This document shows positions 3,900 through 10,572 of a stretch of DNA of 10,647 bases, in pieces. Each line of letters opens with the position of its first letter. Position 1 is the first letter of the stretch. Origin of the DNA: an uncultured Verrucomicrobiales bacterium (GTDB lineage: Bacteria; Verrucomicrobiota; Verrucomicrobiae; Limisphaerales; CANJSG01). Both the position numbers and the translations under genes were made by a program. The stretch covers positions 1 to 10,647 of the forward strand of contig CAMLMI010000146.1 in NCBI GenBank assembly GCA_946480965.1. The letters are read 5' to 3'. The notes under the pieces are model-generated. The model ran no database searches, had not been told where the DNA came from, and saw only the letters and a list, made by a program, of their open reading frames with translations.

Positions 3900-6896
3900 G
3901 TGTTCCACCCCGTCTTGAAAGGTCTTTGTCTCGCGTGGCTGCTCGCGTGGTGGATGGGGCTCGCCATGTCGGCCGCGGAGACGGACGCGCTGCCGGAGTT
4001 CTCGATGCACAACTGGCAGGCGGAGGAGGGCTTGCCGCAGAACTCGCTCACCTCCGTGCTCCAGTCGCGCGACGGCTACCTGTGGATCGGCACCTACAGC
4101 GGGTTGGCGCGGTTCGACGGGGTGGAGTTCGCCGTGTTCGACGACAGCACGGTGCCGGAGATGCGGAGCAGCCGGGTGACGAGCCTCTTCGAGGACAAGG
4201 ACGGCGTGCTCTGGATCGGCTGCGAGACGGGCGATCTGACCCGCTACGAGGCCGGCCGGTTCGAGACGGTGAAGGTCAACGCCACTTGGCAGAACCGCCG
4301 GATCATCGGGCTCGCGACGGACGGGGCGGAAGGGCTCTGGCTCTACAACGAGGAGGGCGTGCTGGTGCGGCCGGGGGACGGACGCACCGTGGTTCCCCGG
4401 GCAGGGACGGCGGATCGCTTGGCGAGCCTGGAGCGGGACGGCCAAGGCCGTCTCTGGCTGGTCCGCGACGGCGCGCTCTCGGTCTTCGAACAGGGGCGCG
4501 TCAAGCCCCCGGAGCTGGAGGGATTCTCCCCCGACTCCTACGTGCAGGGCGTCTGCGCCGGGGCGGACGGCTCGCTGTGGCTGGTCCGGGACGGGCGGTT
4601 GGGACGGTGGCGGCAGGGCAGGCTGGAGCGGGACTTCGGCCCGGTGCCGTGGGGCAACCGGCCGATGACGGCCTTTCGCCAGAGCCGCGCGGGCTGGTTG
4701 CTCGTCGGCACGCAGGAGGAAGGGCTCTTCGTGATGGTGCCCGGGGGAGAGGTCCGGCGGTTCAACCGAGGCACCAAGTTTCCCAGCGACTGGGTCCGCA
4801 GCGTCTGCGAGGACCGCGAGGGCAACATCTGGGTGGCGACCGGGGGCAACGGGCTGGTGATCCTGCGTCCCTCGCACCTGAAGACGTTGCGTCCGCCCGA
4901 CGAATGGCAGGGCCGGGCCGTGCTCACCGTGGCGCAATCGGCCGACCGCGCGCTCTGGGCGGGGACCGAGGGCGCGGGGCTATATCGGTGGCTGGACGGG
5001 AGTTGGAGCCGGTTCGGCGCGGGCGAAGGGCTGGAGAACCAGTTCGTCTGGTCGATCAGCCAAGGGCGCGACCAGCGGATGTGGGCGGCGACGTGGGGCG
5101 GGGGCCTCTTCACCGGTCAGGACGGGCGTTTCACGCGGCTGGCCGGACTGGAGGCGGATCGGGTGCCGATGCCGGCGGTGCTGCATGCGCAGGACGGCAC
5201 GGTCTGGATCGGGACCGGCACCGGGCTGCTCCAGTATGAGGGGGGGCGTTCCCGGCGGTTCGGAGCCGCGGAGGGGTTGGCGTCGCCGGATGTGCGTTCG
5301 GTGGCCGAAGGGCCGGACGGCGCGATCTGGTTCGGCATGTTGGGCGGCGGGCTCGGCTGGACGAAGGACGGGCAGGTGCGGCAGTTCGGCAAGAAGGACG
5401 GGCTGCCGAGCGAGTTCGTGCGCGGGCTGCGGTTCGACACGAACGGAGCGCTGTGGATCTGCACGGCGGGCGGGGGGCTCAGCCGGTATCTCGACGGGCG
5501 CTTCGCCAATCTGGGCGCGGAACAGGGACTGCCCAAGACCATGCTGGCGGACCTCCAGGACGACGGGCTCGGCCGCTACTGGATCAGCGCCCAGGGCGGG
5601 CTAATCCGTGTGGACAAGGCGGAGCTCGATCGCTGCGCCGACGGGAAAACCAACCGCGTCGCGGCCGTGCTCTACGGAGTGGAGGACGGCCTGCCCACGG
5701 TGGAATGCTCCGGCGGGATGCAGCCCGCCAGCGCGCGGATGGACGACGGGCGGTTGCTGTTCCCGACCTCGAAAGGACTGGTCGTCGTCGATCCCCGCGC
5801 CGTCCGGCAAAACCCGTTGCCGCCCCCGGTGGTGATCGACGTGATGGAAGCGGGAGGGAAAGCCGTGACGCTGCGGGGGCGCGACCTGTTGTCGCGGCGC
5901 ATCGGTCCGGGCGAGCAGCACTACGAATTCCGCTACGCGGGACTGAGCTTCGTCTCCCCGAACAAGGTGCGGTTCCGCTACCGCTTGGAGGGCCTGGAGA
6001 CGGAATGGATGGAGGCGGGGACGAAGCGATCCGTGACCTACAGCTACATCCCGCCCGGCGACTACGTCTTCCGCGTCACGGCCTGCAACAACGACGGAGT
6101 CTGGAATCCGACCGGCGCCGAGCTGGCCTTCACGGTGCTGCCGCACTTCTGGCAGACGCTTCCGTTCCGCTTCGCCCTGGGCGTGGCCACGATGGCCCTG
6201 GTGGCGGTGGCGGCCTGGGCCGCGACGCAACGGCGGATGCGGCGGACGCTGGAAGCGGCCGAGCGCCAGCGCGCCATCGAGCGCGAGCGGGCCCGCATCG
6301 CCCGGGACATCCACGACGACCTCGGCTCCAGCCTCACGCGCATCTCCCTGCTCAGCGAATCGGTCGCCCCCGACCACGCCGGCTCGCCCCAGGCCACCGA
6401 GGCGCTGGGACAGATCTACCGGACCTCGCGCGAGCTCGTGCAGGCGATGGACGAGATCGTCTGGGCGGTGAATCCCAAGCACGACACGCTGGACAGCCTG
6501 GCCAATTACCTCGGCAACTACGCCCAGGACTTCCTCGACGCCGCCGGCATCCGCTGCCGTCTGGACGTGCCCGTCGCGCTGCCGTCCGGCCCGGTCACGG
6601 CCGAGGTCCGGCACAACCTCTTCCTGGCCTTCAAGGAAGCGCTCAACAACGTGGTCAAACACGCCGGGGCCGCCCAGGTGACGGTCGCGCTGCGGATGCT
6701 GGAGCGCGGGTTCGAGCTGTCGGTCACGGATGACGGGCGCGGATTGCCGGAGCCAGGCGACGCGCCGCCGGAGGGCCGGACCGGTTCCGGCAACGGGCTG
6801 GGCAACATCCGCCAGCGCATGGCGGAGATCGGCGGGCGCTGCGAGATCGAACATCCGGGGCAGGGGACGCGCGTCCGCTTCATCCTCGGGGAATGA
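3900..6896 (+). CDS. Membrane sensor histidine kinase (propeller, Y_Y_Y, HisKA_3, HATPase_c)
   Basis: This hybrid-style sensor (about 998 residues from GTG 3900) probably detects an extracytoplasmic ligand and phosphorylates an unlinked response regulator. A hydrophobic signal segment (about 8-26) precedes roughly a dozen reg_prop propeller repeats such as GYLWIGTYSGLARFDG and GALWICTAGGGLSRYLDG. A Y_Y_Y domain follows (YEFRYAGLSFVSPNKVRFRY through PPGDYVFRV). One membrane helix lies at about 756-777. The kinase core has RARIARDIHDDLGSSLTRIS with phosphoacceptor His 805, N-box FKEALNNVVKHAG (Asn 916/917), and G-boxes DDGRGLP and GNGLGNIRQRM. No receiver or DNA-binding domain follows, unlike many gut-Bacteroides hybrids. 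The start is uncertain: the frame is open back to a GTG at 3735, but only the region from 3900 (or TTG 3915) gives a sensible signal peptide. Domain calls are firm; the ligand is unknown. Confidence 0.92.
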   Translation: MFHPVLKGLCLAWLLAWWMGLAMSAAETDALPEFSMHNWQAEEGLPQNSLTSVLQSRDGYLWIGTYSGLARFDGVEFAVFDDSTVPEMRSSRVTSLFEDKDGVLWIGCETGDLTRYEAGRFETVKVNATWQNRRIIGLATDGAEGLWLYNEEGVLVRPGDGRTVVPRAGTADRLASLERDGQGRLWLVRDGALSVFEQGRVKPPELEGFSPDSYVQGVCAGADGSLWLVRDGRLGRWRQGRLERDFGPVPWGNRPMTAFRQSRAGWLLVGTQEEGLFVMVPGGEVRRFNRGTKFPSDWVRSVCEDREGNIWVATGGNGLVILRPSHLKTLRPPDEWQGRAVLTVAQSADRALWAGTEGAGLYRWLDGSWSRFGAGEGLENQFVWSISQGRDQRMWAATWGGGLFTGQDGRFTRLAGLEADRVPMPAVLHAQDGTVWIGTGTGLLQYEGGRSRRFGAAEGLASPDVRSVAEGPDGAIWFGMLGGGLGWTKDGQVRQFGKKDGLPSEFVRGLRFDTNGALWICTAGGGLSRYLDGRFANLGAEQGLPKTMLADLQDDGLGRYWISAQGGLIRVDKAELDRCADGKTNRVAAVLYGVEDGLPTVECSGGMQPASARMDDGRLLFPTSKGLVVVDPRAVRQNPLPPPVVIDVMEAGGKAVTLRGRDLLSRRIGPGEQHYEFRYAGLSFVSPNKVRFRYRLEGLETEWMEAGTKRSVTYSYIPPGDYVFRVTACNNDGVWNPTGAELAFTVLPHFWQTLPFRFALGVATMALVAVAAWAATQRRMRRTLEAAERQRAIERERARIARDIHDDLGSSLTRISLLSESVAPDHAGSPQATEALGQIYRTSRELVQAMDEIVWAVNPKHDTLDSLANYLGNYAQDFLDAAGIRCRLDVPVALPSGPVTAEVRHNLFLAFKEALNNVVKHAGAAQVTVALRMLERGFELSVTDDGRGLPEPGDAPPEGRTGSGNGLGNIRQRMAEIGGRCEIEHPGQGTRVRFILGE

Positions 6897-6920
6897 CCCG
6901 ATCCGGTGGCGAGCAAGGGC

Positions 6921-6950
6921 TTGGCGCGCCGCGCGTTGCTGGCCTAGCCT
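6921..6950 (+). promoter_or_regulatory. Possible promoter giving a leaderless transcript
   Basis: TTGGCG (6921-6926) and TAGCCT (6945-6950) are 18 bases apart. Only six bases separate the -10-like box from the ATG at 6957, so initiation would fall on or beside the A of the start codon. No Shine-Dalgarno is visible. The match to consensus is moderate in GC-rich DNA. Confidence 0.35.
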
Positions 6951-6956
6951 GAGCCC

Positions 6957-7475
6957 ATGATTCCGTTTCTCCGAACGGTGGCGATTTTCAACGCGGCCAT
7001 CTGGCTGGGATCGACGGTGTTTTTCACCTTCATCGTCGCGCCGACCGTGCTGGGATTGAAAGGCGTGCTCACGCCCTTCTGGGCGGGCTATGCGACCCAG
7101 GCGGTGATCGCGAAGCTCTTCTGGCTCCAGCATGTTTGCGCCGGGCTCGCCCTCGTGCATCTGGTGGCGGAGTTCCTCTACATCGGCCGCCCCATCGACC
7201 GGCCGGTGCTGTGGACGCTGCTGGTGATCCTTGGACTGGGATTGGTCGGGGGATTCTGGCTCCAACCCAAGCTCAAGCAGTTGAACCTGGTGAAATACAG
7301 CCCCTCGGCTCCGGTGGAGGCCCGCGAAGCCGCCGCAGGATCGTTCCGCGTCTGGCACGGCGTCTCCATGATGGGCAACTCCGTGGCGTTGCTGGGGTTG
7401 GCCTTCTACCTGTGGCGGCTCTCCAACAGCCCGACGGCGGCGAAAACCGTCACGATTCCGAGGTTCAGCCGTTAG
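6957..7475 (+). CDS. DUF4149/TMEM205-like four-helix membrane protein
   Basis: The 172-residue product is strongly hydrophobic, with probable membrane helices at about 4-30, 54-77, 83-103 and 137-156. The N-terminal stretch AIWLGSTVFFTFIVAPTVL, with a small polar ridge and an Ala-Pro pair, is typical of the DUF4149/TMEM205 group, as is the spacing of the remaining helices. Members are inner-membrane proteins of unclear biochemical role. The ATG at 6957 lies 60 bases after the kinase stop. It lacks a Shine-Dalgarno but has promoter-like boxes just upstream, so it may be transcribed separately from the kinase. No terminator is evident after its stop. The family assignment rests on sequence pattern and is fairly, not fully, certain. 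Confidence 0.75.
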   Translation: MIPFLRTVAIFNAAIWLGSTVFFTFIVAPTVLGLKGVLTPFWAGYATQAVIAKLFWLQHVCAGLALVHLVAEFLYIGRPIDRPVLWTLLVILGLGLVGGFWLQPKLKQLNLVKYSPSAPVEAREAAAGSFRVWHGVSMMGNSVALLGLAFYLWRLSNSPTAAKTVTIPRFSR

Positions 7476-7512
7476 CGGGTCGGGCGTATTGCCTTAAAGT
7501 CTGAGCGAATCA

Positions 7513-7620
7513 TTGCGTTTTGTCCGTTGGTCGGGCATACACTCGCCCGTCTCTGCCGTGTGGCAACGGACGGTCGCCCGCTGAGATGCAGCCCTAGAGC
7601 CGTCAGATTAAAGTGCTGCA
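7513..7620 (+). promoter_or_regulatory. Dyad-rich promoter/leader region of the PUR-domain gene
   Basis: GTCCGTTG (7522-7529) and CAACGGAC (7564-7571) form an exact 8-base inverted repeat. Nested inside is CGGGC (7532-7536) with GCCCG (7545-7549) around the loop ATACACTC. A TACACT box at 7538-7543, a possible -10 element with TTGCGT at 7513-7518 as an overspaced (19 bp) -35, sits in that loop. Downstream, TGCAG (7587-7591) and CTGCA (7616-7620) could also pair. The region could be an operator around the promoter or, if transcription starts earlier, a structured leader. Which applies cannot be decided by reading. Confidence 0.4.
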
Positions 7621-7646
7621 GGACTAACTCCGATAATTGGAACAAG

Positions 7647-8063
7647 ATGATTTCGAACGAGAGACCCTCGCCGTATGGATATCGCCCAAGGACGCGGCCT
7701 TCGGCGCAGCCACAGTCGCAATATGGAAGCTTCAGCCACGCGGGCTTCGGCGGCGGCGGATACAATCAGGGTGGGCACTCCCACTCCCATTCCCCCAAGC
7801 CCCAGGTCAACGAGGACACCCTGCGCACCGAGAAGATCCAGATCGAGCGCAAGACCTTCATCCTCACGCTGAAGGAGAATCCCCGGGGCCGCTTCCTCCG
7901 CATCACCGAGGACGTCAACGGGCGCCGCGACAACATCATCATCCCCTCGACCGGACTCGAGGAGTTCCGCCGTCTGGTGGACGAGATGGTGAAGGCGGCC
8001 GGTGAAATGCCGCCGTTGAACGAAACCCCGCCCGACATCCCGGAAGACCTCCACAACCAATGA
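7647..8063 (+). CDS. PUR-alpha-like single-strand nucleic-acid-binding protein (DUF3276-type)
   Basis: The 138-residue product has an N-terminal low-complexity part (residues 1-57) rich in Pro, Gly, Gln, Ser and His, including GFGGGG and HSHSHSP. One PUR-type domain follows at about 60-118: TEKIQIERKTFILTLKENPR, GRFLRITEDVNGRRDNIIIP and the helix LEEFRRLVDEMVKAA. Bacterial PUR proteins, such as BpuR of Borrelia, dimerise and bind single-stranded DNA and RNA, and BpuR regulates expression including its own. The ATG at 7647 was chosen because upstream in-frame codons look non-coding. Only a weak GGA lies nearby. A hairpin overlaps its stop and a strong terminator follows. Domain assignment is good; targets are unknown, and autoregulation through the dyads upstream is inference. 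Confidence 0.85.
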   Translation: MISNERPSPYGYRPRTRPSAQPQSQYGSFSHAGFGGGGYNQGGHSHSHSPKPQVNEDTLRTEKIQIERKTFILTLKENPRGRFLRITEDVNGRRDNIIIPSTGLEEFRRLVDEMVKAAGEMPPLNETPPDIPEDLHNQ

Positions 8064-8093
8064 AGCCTCCCCCGGCCCTAGGCCGGGAGCTTC
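8062..8093 (+). other. Hairpin overlapping the PUR gene stop codon
   Basis: GAAGC (8062-8066), which includes the last two bases of the TGA stop, pairs with GCTTC (8089-8093). CCCGGCC (8071-8077) pairs with GGCCGGG (8081-8087) around a CTA loop, with a bulge on the left arm. No T-run follows, so it looks like a 3'-end stability hairpin rather than the terminator itself. Confidence 0.55.
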
Positions 8094-8106
8094 GCGGGTT
8101 CTTTCC

Positions 8107-8148
8107 ACCGCCGCCCGTCCGCAAGGATCAGGCGGCGGTTTTCTTTTT
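8107..8148 (+). terminator. Intrinsic terminator of the PUR gene, inside the rsfS 3' end
   Basis: ACCGCCGCC (8107-8115) pairs exactly with GGCGGCGGT (8131-8139). A further TCC/GGA pairing closes a GCAA loop inside, and TTTTCTTTTT follows (8139-8148). The right arm and T-run are coding sequence for the final residues of RsfS on the opposite strand, so the two convergent genes overlap at the terminator. Confidence 0.85.
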
Positions 8149-8601
8149 GGCCGCCTTCTTCTTCACGGCGGCCTTCTTGGCGGCGGCTTTCTTGGCCGCC
8201 TTTTTCACCGCTTTCTTCTTGGCCGGCTTTTCGGCGGCCGGTGCATCCGAGGGCGGATTCGCGGCGTCGATGCGGGGCGCGTCGCCCCAGAGGCTCTCCA
8301 GATCGTAAAGCTTGCGCGTTTCGGCCTTCATCACGTGGACGATGACGTCGAAGTAGTCCAGCACCTGCCAGGCGGTCGGATGTTCGCCGTCCACCGAAGC
8401 CGGACGCAGCCCGTGGTCGTCCCGGAGCCCGTCGGTGATCGAGCCGATGATGGCGCGGATGTGCGGTTCGCTCGAACCGGAGGTGATGACGAAGAAGTCC
8501 GTGATGCTCGACAGTTTGCGGACGTCGAGGATGACGGTGTTCTCAGCCTTCTTGTTGTCGGCCAGTTCGTGGCACAGCAGGGCCAGCTTCAGCGAATCCA
8601 T
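8128..8601 (-). CDS. rsfS: Ribosomal silencing factor RsfS with Lys/Ala-rich tail
   Basis: RsfS binds protein L14 (uL14) on the large ribosomal subunit and blocks joining with the 30S subunit when nutrients run low. The core (residues 1-110) shows VRKLSSITDFFVITSGSS (28-45), HIRAI (47-51), DYFDVIVHVM (82-91) and TRKLYDLESLWGDAPR (95-110). Unusually, about 47 extra residues follow. The last 34 hold 16 lysines in KKA-type runs reminiscent of histone H1-like or HU-tail extensions, which suggests added RNA or DNA binding. The ATG at 8601 matches the family start. It lies 27 bases after the nadD stop, the commonly conserved nadD-rsfS order, so the two are probably co-transcribed leftwards. Core identification is strong; the role of the tail is unknown. 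Confidence 0.95.
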   Translation of the reverse strand: MDSLKLALLCHELADNKKAENTVILDVRKLSSITDFFVITSGSSEPHIRAIIGSITDGLRDDHGLRPASVDGEHPTAWQVLDYFDVIVHVMKAETRKLYDLESLWGDAPRIDAANPPSDAPAAEKPAKKKAVKKAAKKAAAKKAAVKKKAAKKKTAA

Positions 8602-8628
8602 TGGGCGGCAGGCTAGCGGGGCGGCTTC

Positions 8629-9201
8629 TCAAAGATAAAGCCGATTTGTGGTGATGGCTTCCGCCACGGCTTCCGGAACGAGAAAACGGATCGAACGGCC
8701 CGTGCGGACGCGCTCGCGGATGGCCGACGAGGAAACGCCCAGAGGAAACCCCTGGAGCGTCCGGCCGCGAAACGGCGGCGGCAATTGCGGCGGGGGCGTG
8801 CCGGGGCGGGGCACCACGACGAATTGGGCCAAAGCGGCCAGTTCCCGGGCGTCCTTCCACTGCGGCAACAGCGGCGCGTGGTCGCCGCCCACGAGGTAGA
8901 ACAGCTCGGCGTCCGGATGCAGCGCGCGGAAGTGGCGCAGCGTGTCGATGGTGTAGGACACGCCGCCGCGCTCCGTTTCCCACAGGTCCACCGTGGCCCA
9001 AGGCAAGCCCTGGAGCGCGAGGCGCAGCAACTGGGCGCGCGCGGCCGCCGGGGTGGGCTGAGCGTCCGGCTTGAAGGGCGATTGCGCCGCCGGGAGGAAC
9101 ACGATCCGGTCCAATCCCAGTTCCTCCAGCGCGGCCCGGGCCACGAGCAGATGGCCCAGATGCACCGGGTCGAAGGAGCCGCCGTAGAGACCGAGCTTCA
9201 T
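8629..9201 (-). CDS. nadD: Nicotinate-nucleotide adenylyltransferase NadD
   Basis: NadD transfers AMP from ATP to nicotinate mononucleotide to make deamido-NAD, the shared late step of de novo and salvage NAD synthesis in the cytosol. The 190-residue product has the nucleotidyltransferase signature GGSFDPVHLGHL (residues 7-18, HxGH at 14-17). It also has the acceptor-site segment YLVGGDHAPLLPQWKDA and the C-terminal SSSAIRERVRTGRSIRFLVP (157-176), which corresponds to the ISSTxIR motif. The ATG at 9201 gives the standard N-terminus. The frame continues open upstream through the opposite strand of radC, but that is not protein-like. No Shine-Dalgarno is visible. It shares a 99-base divergent spacer with radC and leads into rsfS. 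Confidence 0.95.
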   Translation of the reverse strand: MKLGLYGGSFDPVHLGHLLVARAALEELGLDRIVFLPAAQSPFKPDAQPTPAAARAQLLRLALQGLPWATVDLWETERGGVSYTIDTLRHFRALHPDAELFYLVGGDHAPLLPQWKDARELAALAQFVVVPRPGTPPPQLPPPFRGRTLQGFPLGVSSSAIRERVRTGRSIRFLVPEAVAEAITTNRLYL

Positions 9202-9303
9202 GGCGCGGGAAGATTCAGCATCCGCCGCGGCGCGGGGCAAGCGGCTTTGCTTGGACCTTGGGCCTCGACTCGGCGGCGGGGGCTTTTGCATCTTCCGCGC
9301 ATG
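9199..9303. promoter_or_regulatory. nadD/radC divergent spacer with mirrored start-site motif
   Basis: Both genes begin with nearly the same sequence in opposite orientation: radC has CATCTTCCGCGC then ATG (9289-9303), and nadD on the minus strand has AATCTTCCCGCGCC then ATG (9215-9199). The CATCTT/AATCTT boxes resemble -10 elements only 6-8 bases before the start codons, and neither gene has a Shine-Dalgarno. A TTGCCC on the minus strand (9240-9235) could be a -35 for nadD with a long 19-bp spacer. Treat this as a candidate control region. Confidence 0.35.
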
Positions 9304-10005
9304 TCCCAAGCCCTGCGGATCCACGATCTGCCCGAGGAGGAGCGTCCCCGCGAACGTTTGGCCAACCACGGAGCCGACGCCCTCTCCAACGCGGAACTCG
9401 TCGCCATTCTCCTGCGCACCGGGCTCAAGGGCCGCTCCGCCATCGATGTCGCGCGTGATCTGCTCCAGCGCTTCCCGTCGCTCGACGCCTTGGCTCGTGC
9501 CTCGCTCGACCAGCTCCAGGTCAAGGGCGTGGGCCGCGACAAGGCGGTCACGTTGAAGGCCGCCTTCACCCTCGCGCGACGCATGGTGCGGGAGATCCAC
9601 CGCGAGGCGCCGCTGCTCGACAGACCCGAGGCCGTCGCCGAGTTGATGCGCGAGGAACTGCGGCTCTCGGAAGTGGAAGAGTTCCACGCCGTTCTGCTCA
9701 ACGTCCGTCGCCGCTTGATCCGCTCGGAACGGATTTCCCTCGGCACGCTCGACACCATCCTCGTCCATCCGCGCGAGGTCTTCCGCCAGGCCATCTTGGC
9801 CAACGCCGCCGCCGTGGTCCTCGTCCACAACCATCCCAGCGGTGACCCGCACCCGTCTGACGCCGATGTCCGCGCGACGCGCGACCTGATCCGCGCCGGG
9901 CAGTTGCTCAAGATCGAGCTGATCGACCATGTCATCCTCGGCCGCCGTTCGGATCGCTGCCCGCAGGGCTATGCCTCGCTGAAGGAGCTGGGGCTTTTCC
10001 ACTGA
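9301..10005 (+). CDS. radC: RadC family JAMM/MPN protein
   Basis: The 234-residue product has the usual RadC layout. An N-terminal UPF0758-type helical region (RIHDLPEEERPRERL, residues 6-20, then ALSNAELVAILLRTG) leads into a helix-hairpin-helix-like segment, LQVKGVGRDKAVTLKAA (72-88). The C-terminal MPN domain carries the JAMM metal site HNHPSGDPHPSDAD (176-189; His 176, His 178, Ser 186, Asp 189), which would hold zinc in a metallopeptidase fold. The biochemical role of RadC is unsettled; the original link to DNA repair in Escherichia coli was withdrawn. The ATG at 9301 matches the family start MSQALRIHDLP. It diverges from nadD and is a single gene, with the next start 122 bases downstream. 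Confidence 0.95.
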   Translation: MSQALRIHDLPEEERPRERLANHGADALSNAELVAILLRTGLKGRSAIDVARDLLQRFPSLDALARASLDQLQVKGVGRDKAVTLKAAFTLARRMVREIHREAPLLDRPEAVAELMREELRLSEVEEFHAVLLNVRRRLIRSERISLGTLDTILVHPREVFRQAILANAAAVVLVHNHPSGDPHPSDADVRATRDLIRAGQLLKIELIDHVILGRRSDRCPQGYASLKELGLFH

Positions 10006-10082
10006 CCGATGAGGGCCGCGTCAGACGGCGGCGCAGGGCGGCTATTCAAGAATTCCCGCCGGAAAAGTTTTCGTGGTCCTCG

Positions 10083-10088
10083 AATAAT
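10083..10088 (+). promoter_or_regulatory. Candidate -10 element for the secreted repeat protein
   Basis: AATAAT matches the sigma-70 -10 consensus at five of six positions and lies 39 bases before the ATG at 10128. No good -35 sits at 16-18 bases. GGAAAA at 10061-10066 could instead be part of an alternative-sigma promoter, but that reading is weak. Confidence 0.3.
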
Positions 10089-10127
10089 CCCCCGTGGTTC
10101 CGGTCTGTCACGGTGAAGGTCAAACCT

Positions 10128-10562
10128 ATGAAAACGATGCACAAGTTAGTCGGCGGCGGATTGGTGGTGGCGATGCTGGCGGCCAGCGCGAACTCCGCCC
10201 AGGCGGGCGACCGAGAGTGGGCCACGGCGGGCAAGATCCTGACCGGAGTGGCCATCGCCGGAGTCATCCACAACGCCATCACGCCGCGTTGCGAAACCAC
10301 CACGACCTACGTCTATCACCAGCCTGCGCCGGTCGTGGTGCAGCAACCCGTGGTCGTCCAACAGCCGGCTCCGGTGGTGGTCCAGCAACCCGTCGTGGTG
10401 CACCAGCCCCAGGTCGTCCACGTGGTGCAGCCCGCGCCGGTCGTGGTCTATCAACCGGCCCCGGTGATCGTGCGCAGCGGCCCGGTGATCTACGGGCACT
10501 ACCGCCATCACCATCATCATGGCCACGGGCACGGACGCTACGGCCGGGGCCATCGCCACTGA
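10128..10562 (+). CDS. Secreted Pro/Val/Gln-repeat, His-rich protein
   Basis: No named family is recognised. The 144-residue product has a clear signal peptide: MKTMHK, a hydrophobic core LVGGGLVVAMLAAS, and probable cleavage after AQA (about residue 26). A short Gly/Ala-rich helix follows (AGKILTGVAIAGVIHNAI, 34-51). Residues 66-93 are two 14-residue repeats of the PAPVVVQQPVVV type, which decay into further PAPVVV units up to about 115. The C-terminus (123-144) holds a HYRHHHHH run and HGHGHG, which could bind divalent metal. An envelope or outer-surface location is inferred from the signal peptide. ATG 10128 was preferred to a GTG at 10113 because AAGGT lies about 8 bases before it and the signal peptide is then well formed. 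Confidence 0.8.
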   Translation: MKTMHKLVGGGLVVAMLAASANSAQAGDREWATAGKILTGVAIAGVIHNAITPRCETTTTYVYHQPAPVVVQQPVVVQQPAPVVVQQPVVVHQPQVVHVVQPAPVVVYQPAPVIVRSGPVIYGHYRHHHHHGHGHGRYGRGHRH

Positions 10563-10572
10563 CCGCCGATCA

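Noticed and set aside
3926..5239. A 437-codon plus-strand frame inside the kinase gene.
   Set aside because: The product is Arg/Gly/Ala-rich without motifs, while the overlapping frame encodes recognisable propeller repeats throughout.
5601..7358. A 585-codon open frame on the minus strand opposite the kinase and DUF4149-like genes.
   Set aside because: Its translation is rich in Arg, Gly, His and Asp with no family pattern, and the plus-strand genes here have clear domains. Long antisense frames are expected in GC-rich coding DNA.
7527..7646. A 40-residue N-terminal extension of the PUR protein.
   Set aside because: It reads through the dyads and putative promoter, and looks like translated intergenic DNA (Cys/Arg-rich, no pattern). 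ATG 7647 gives a sensible N-terminus.
9202..10002. Extension of nadD across the radC locus on the minus strand.
   Set aside because: NadD begins at MKLGLYGGSFDP; the upstream frame is antisense to the conserved RadC domains.
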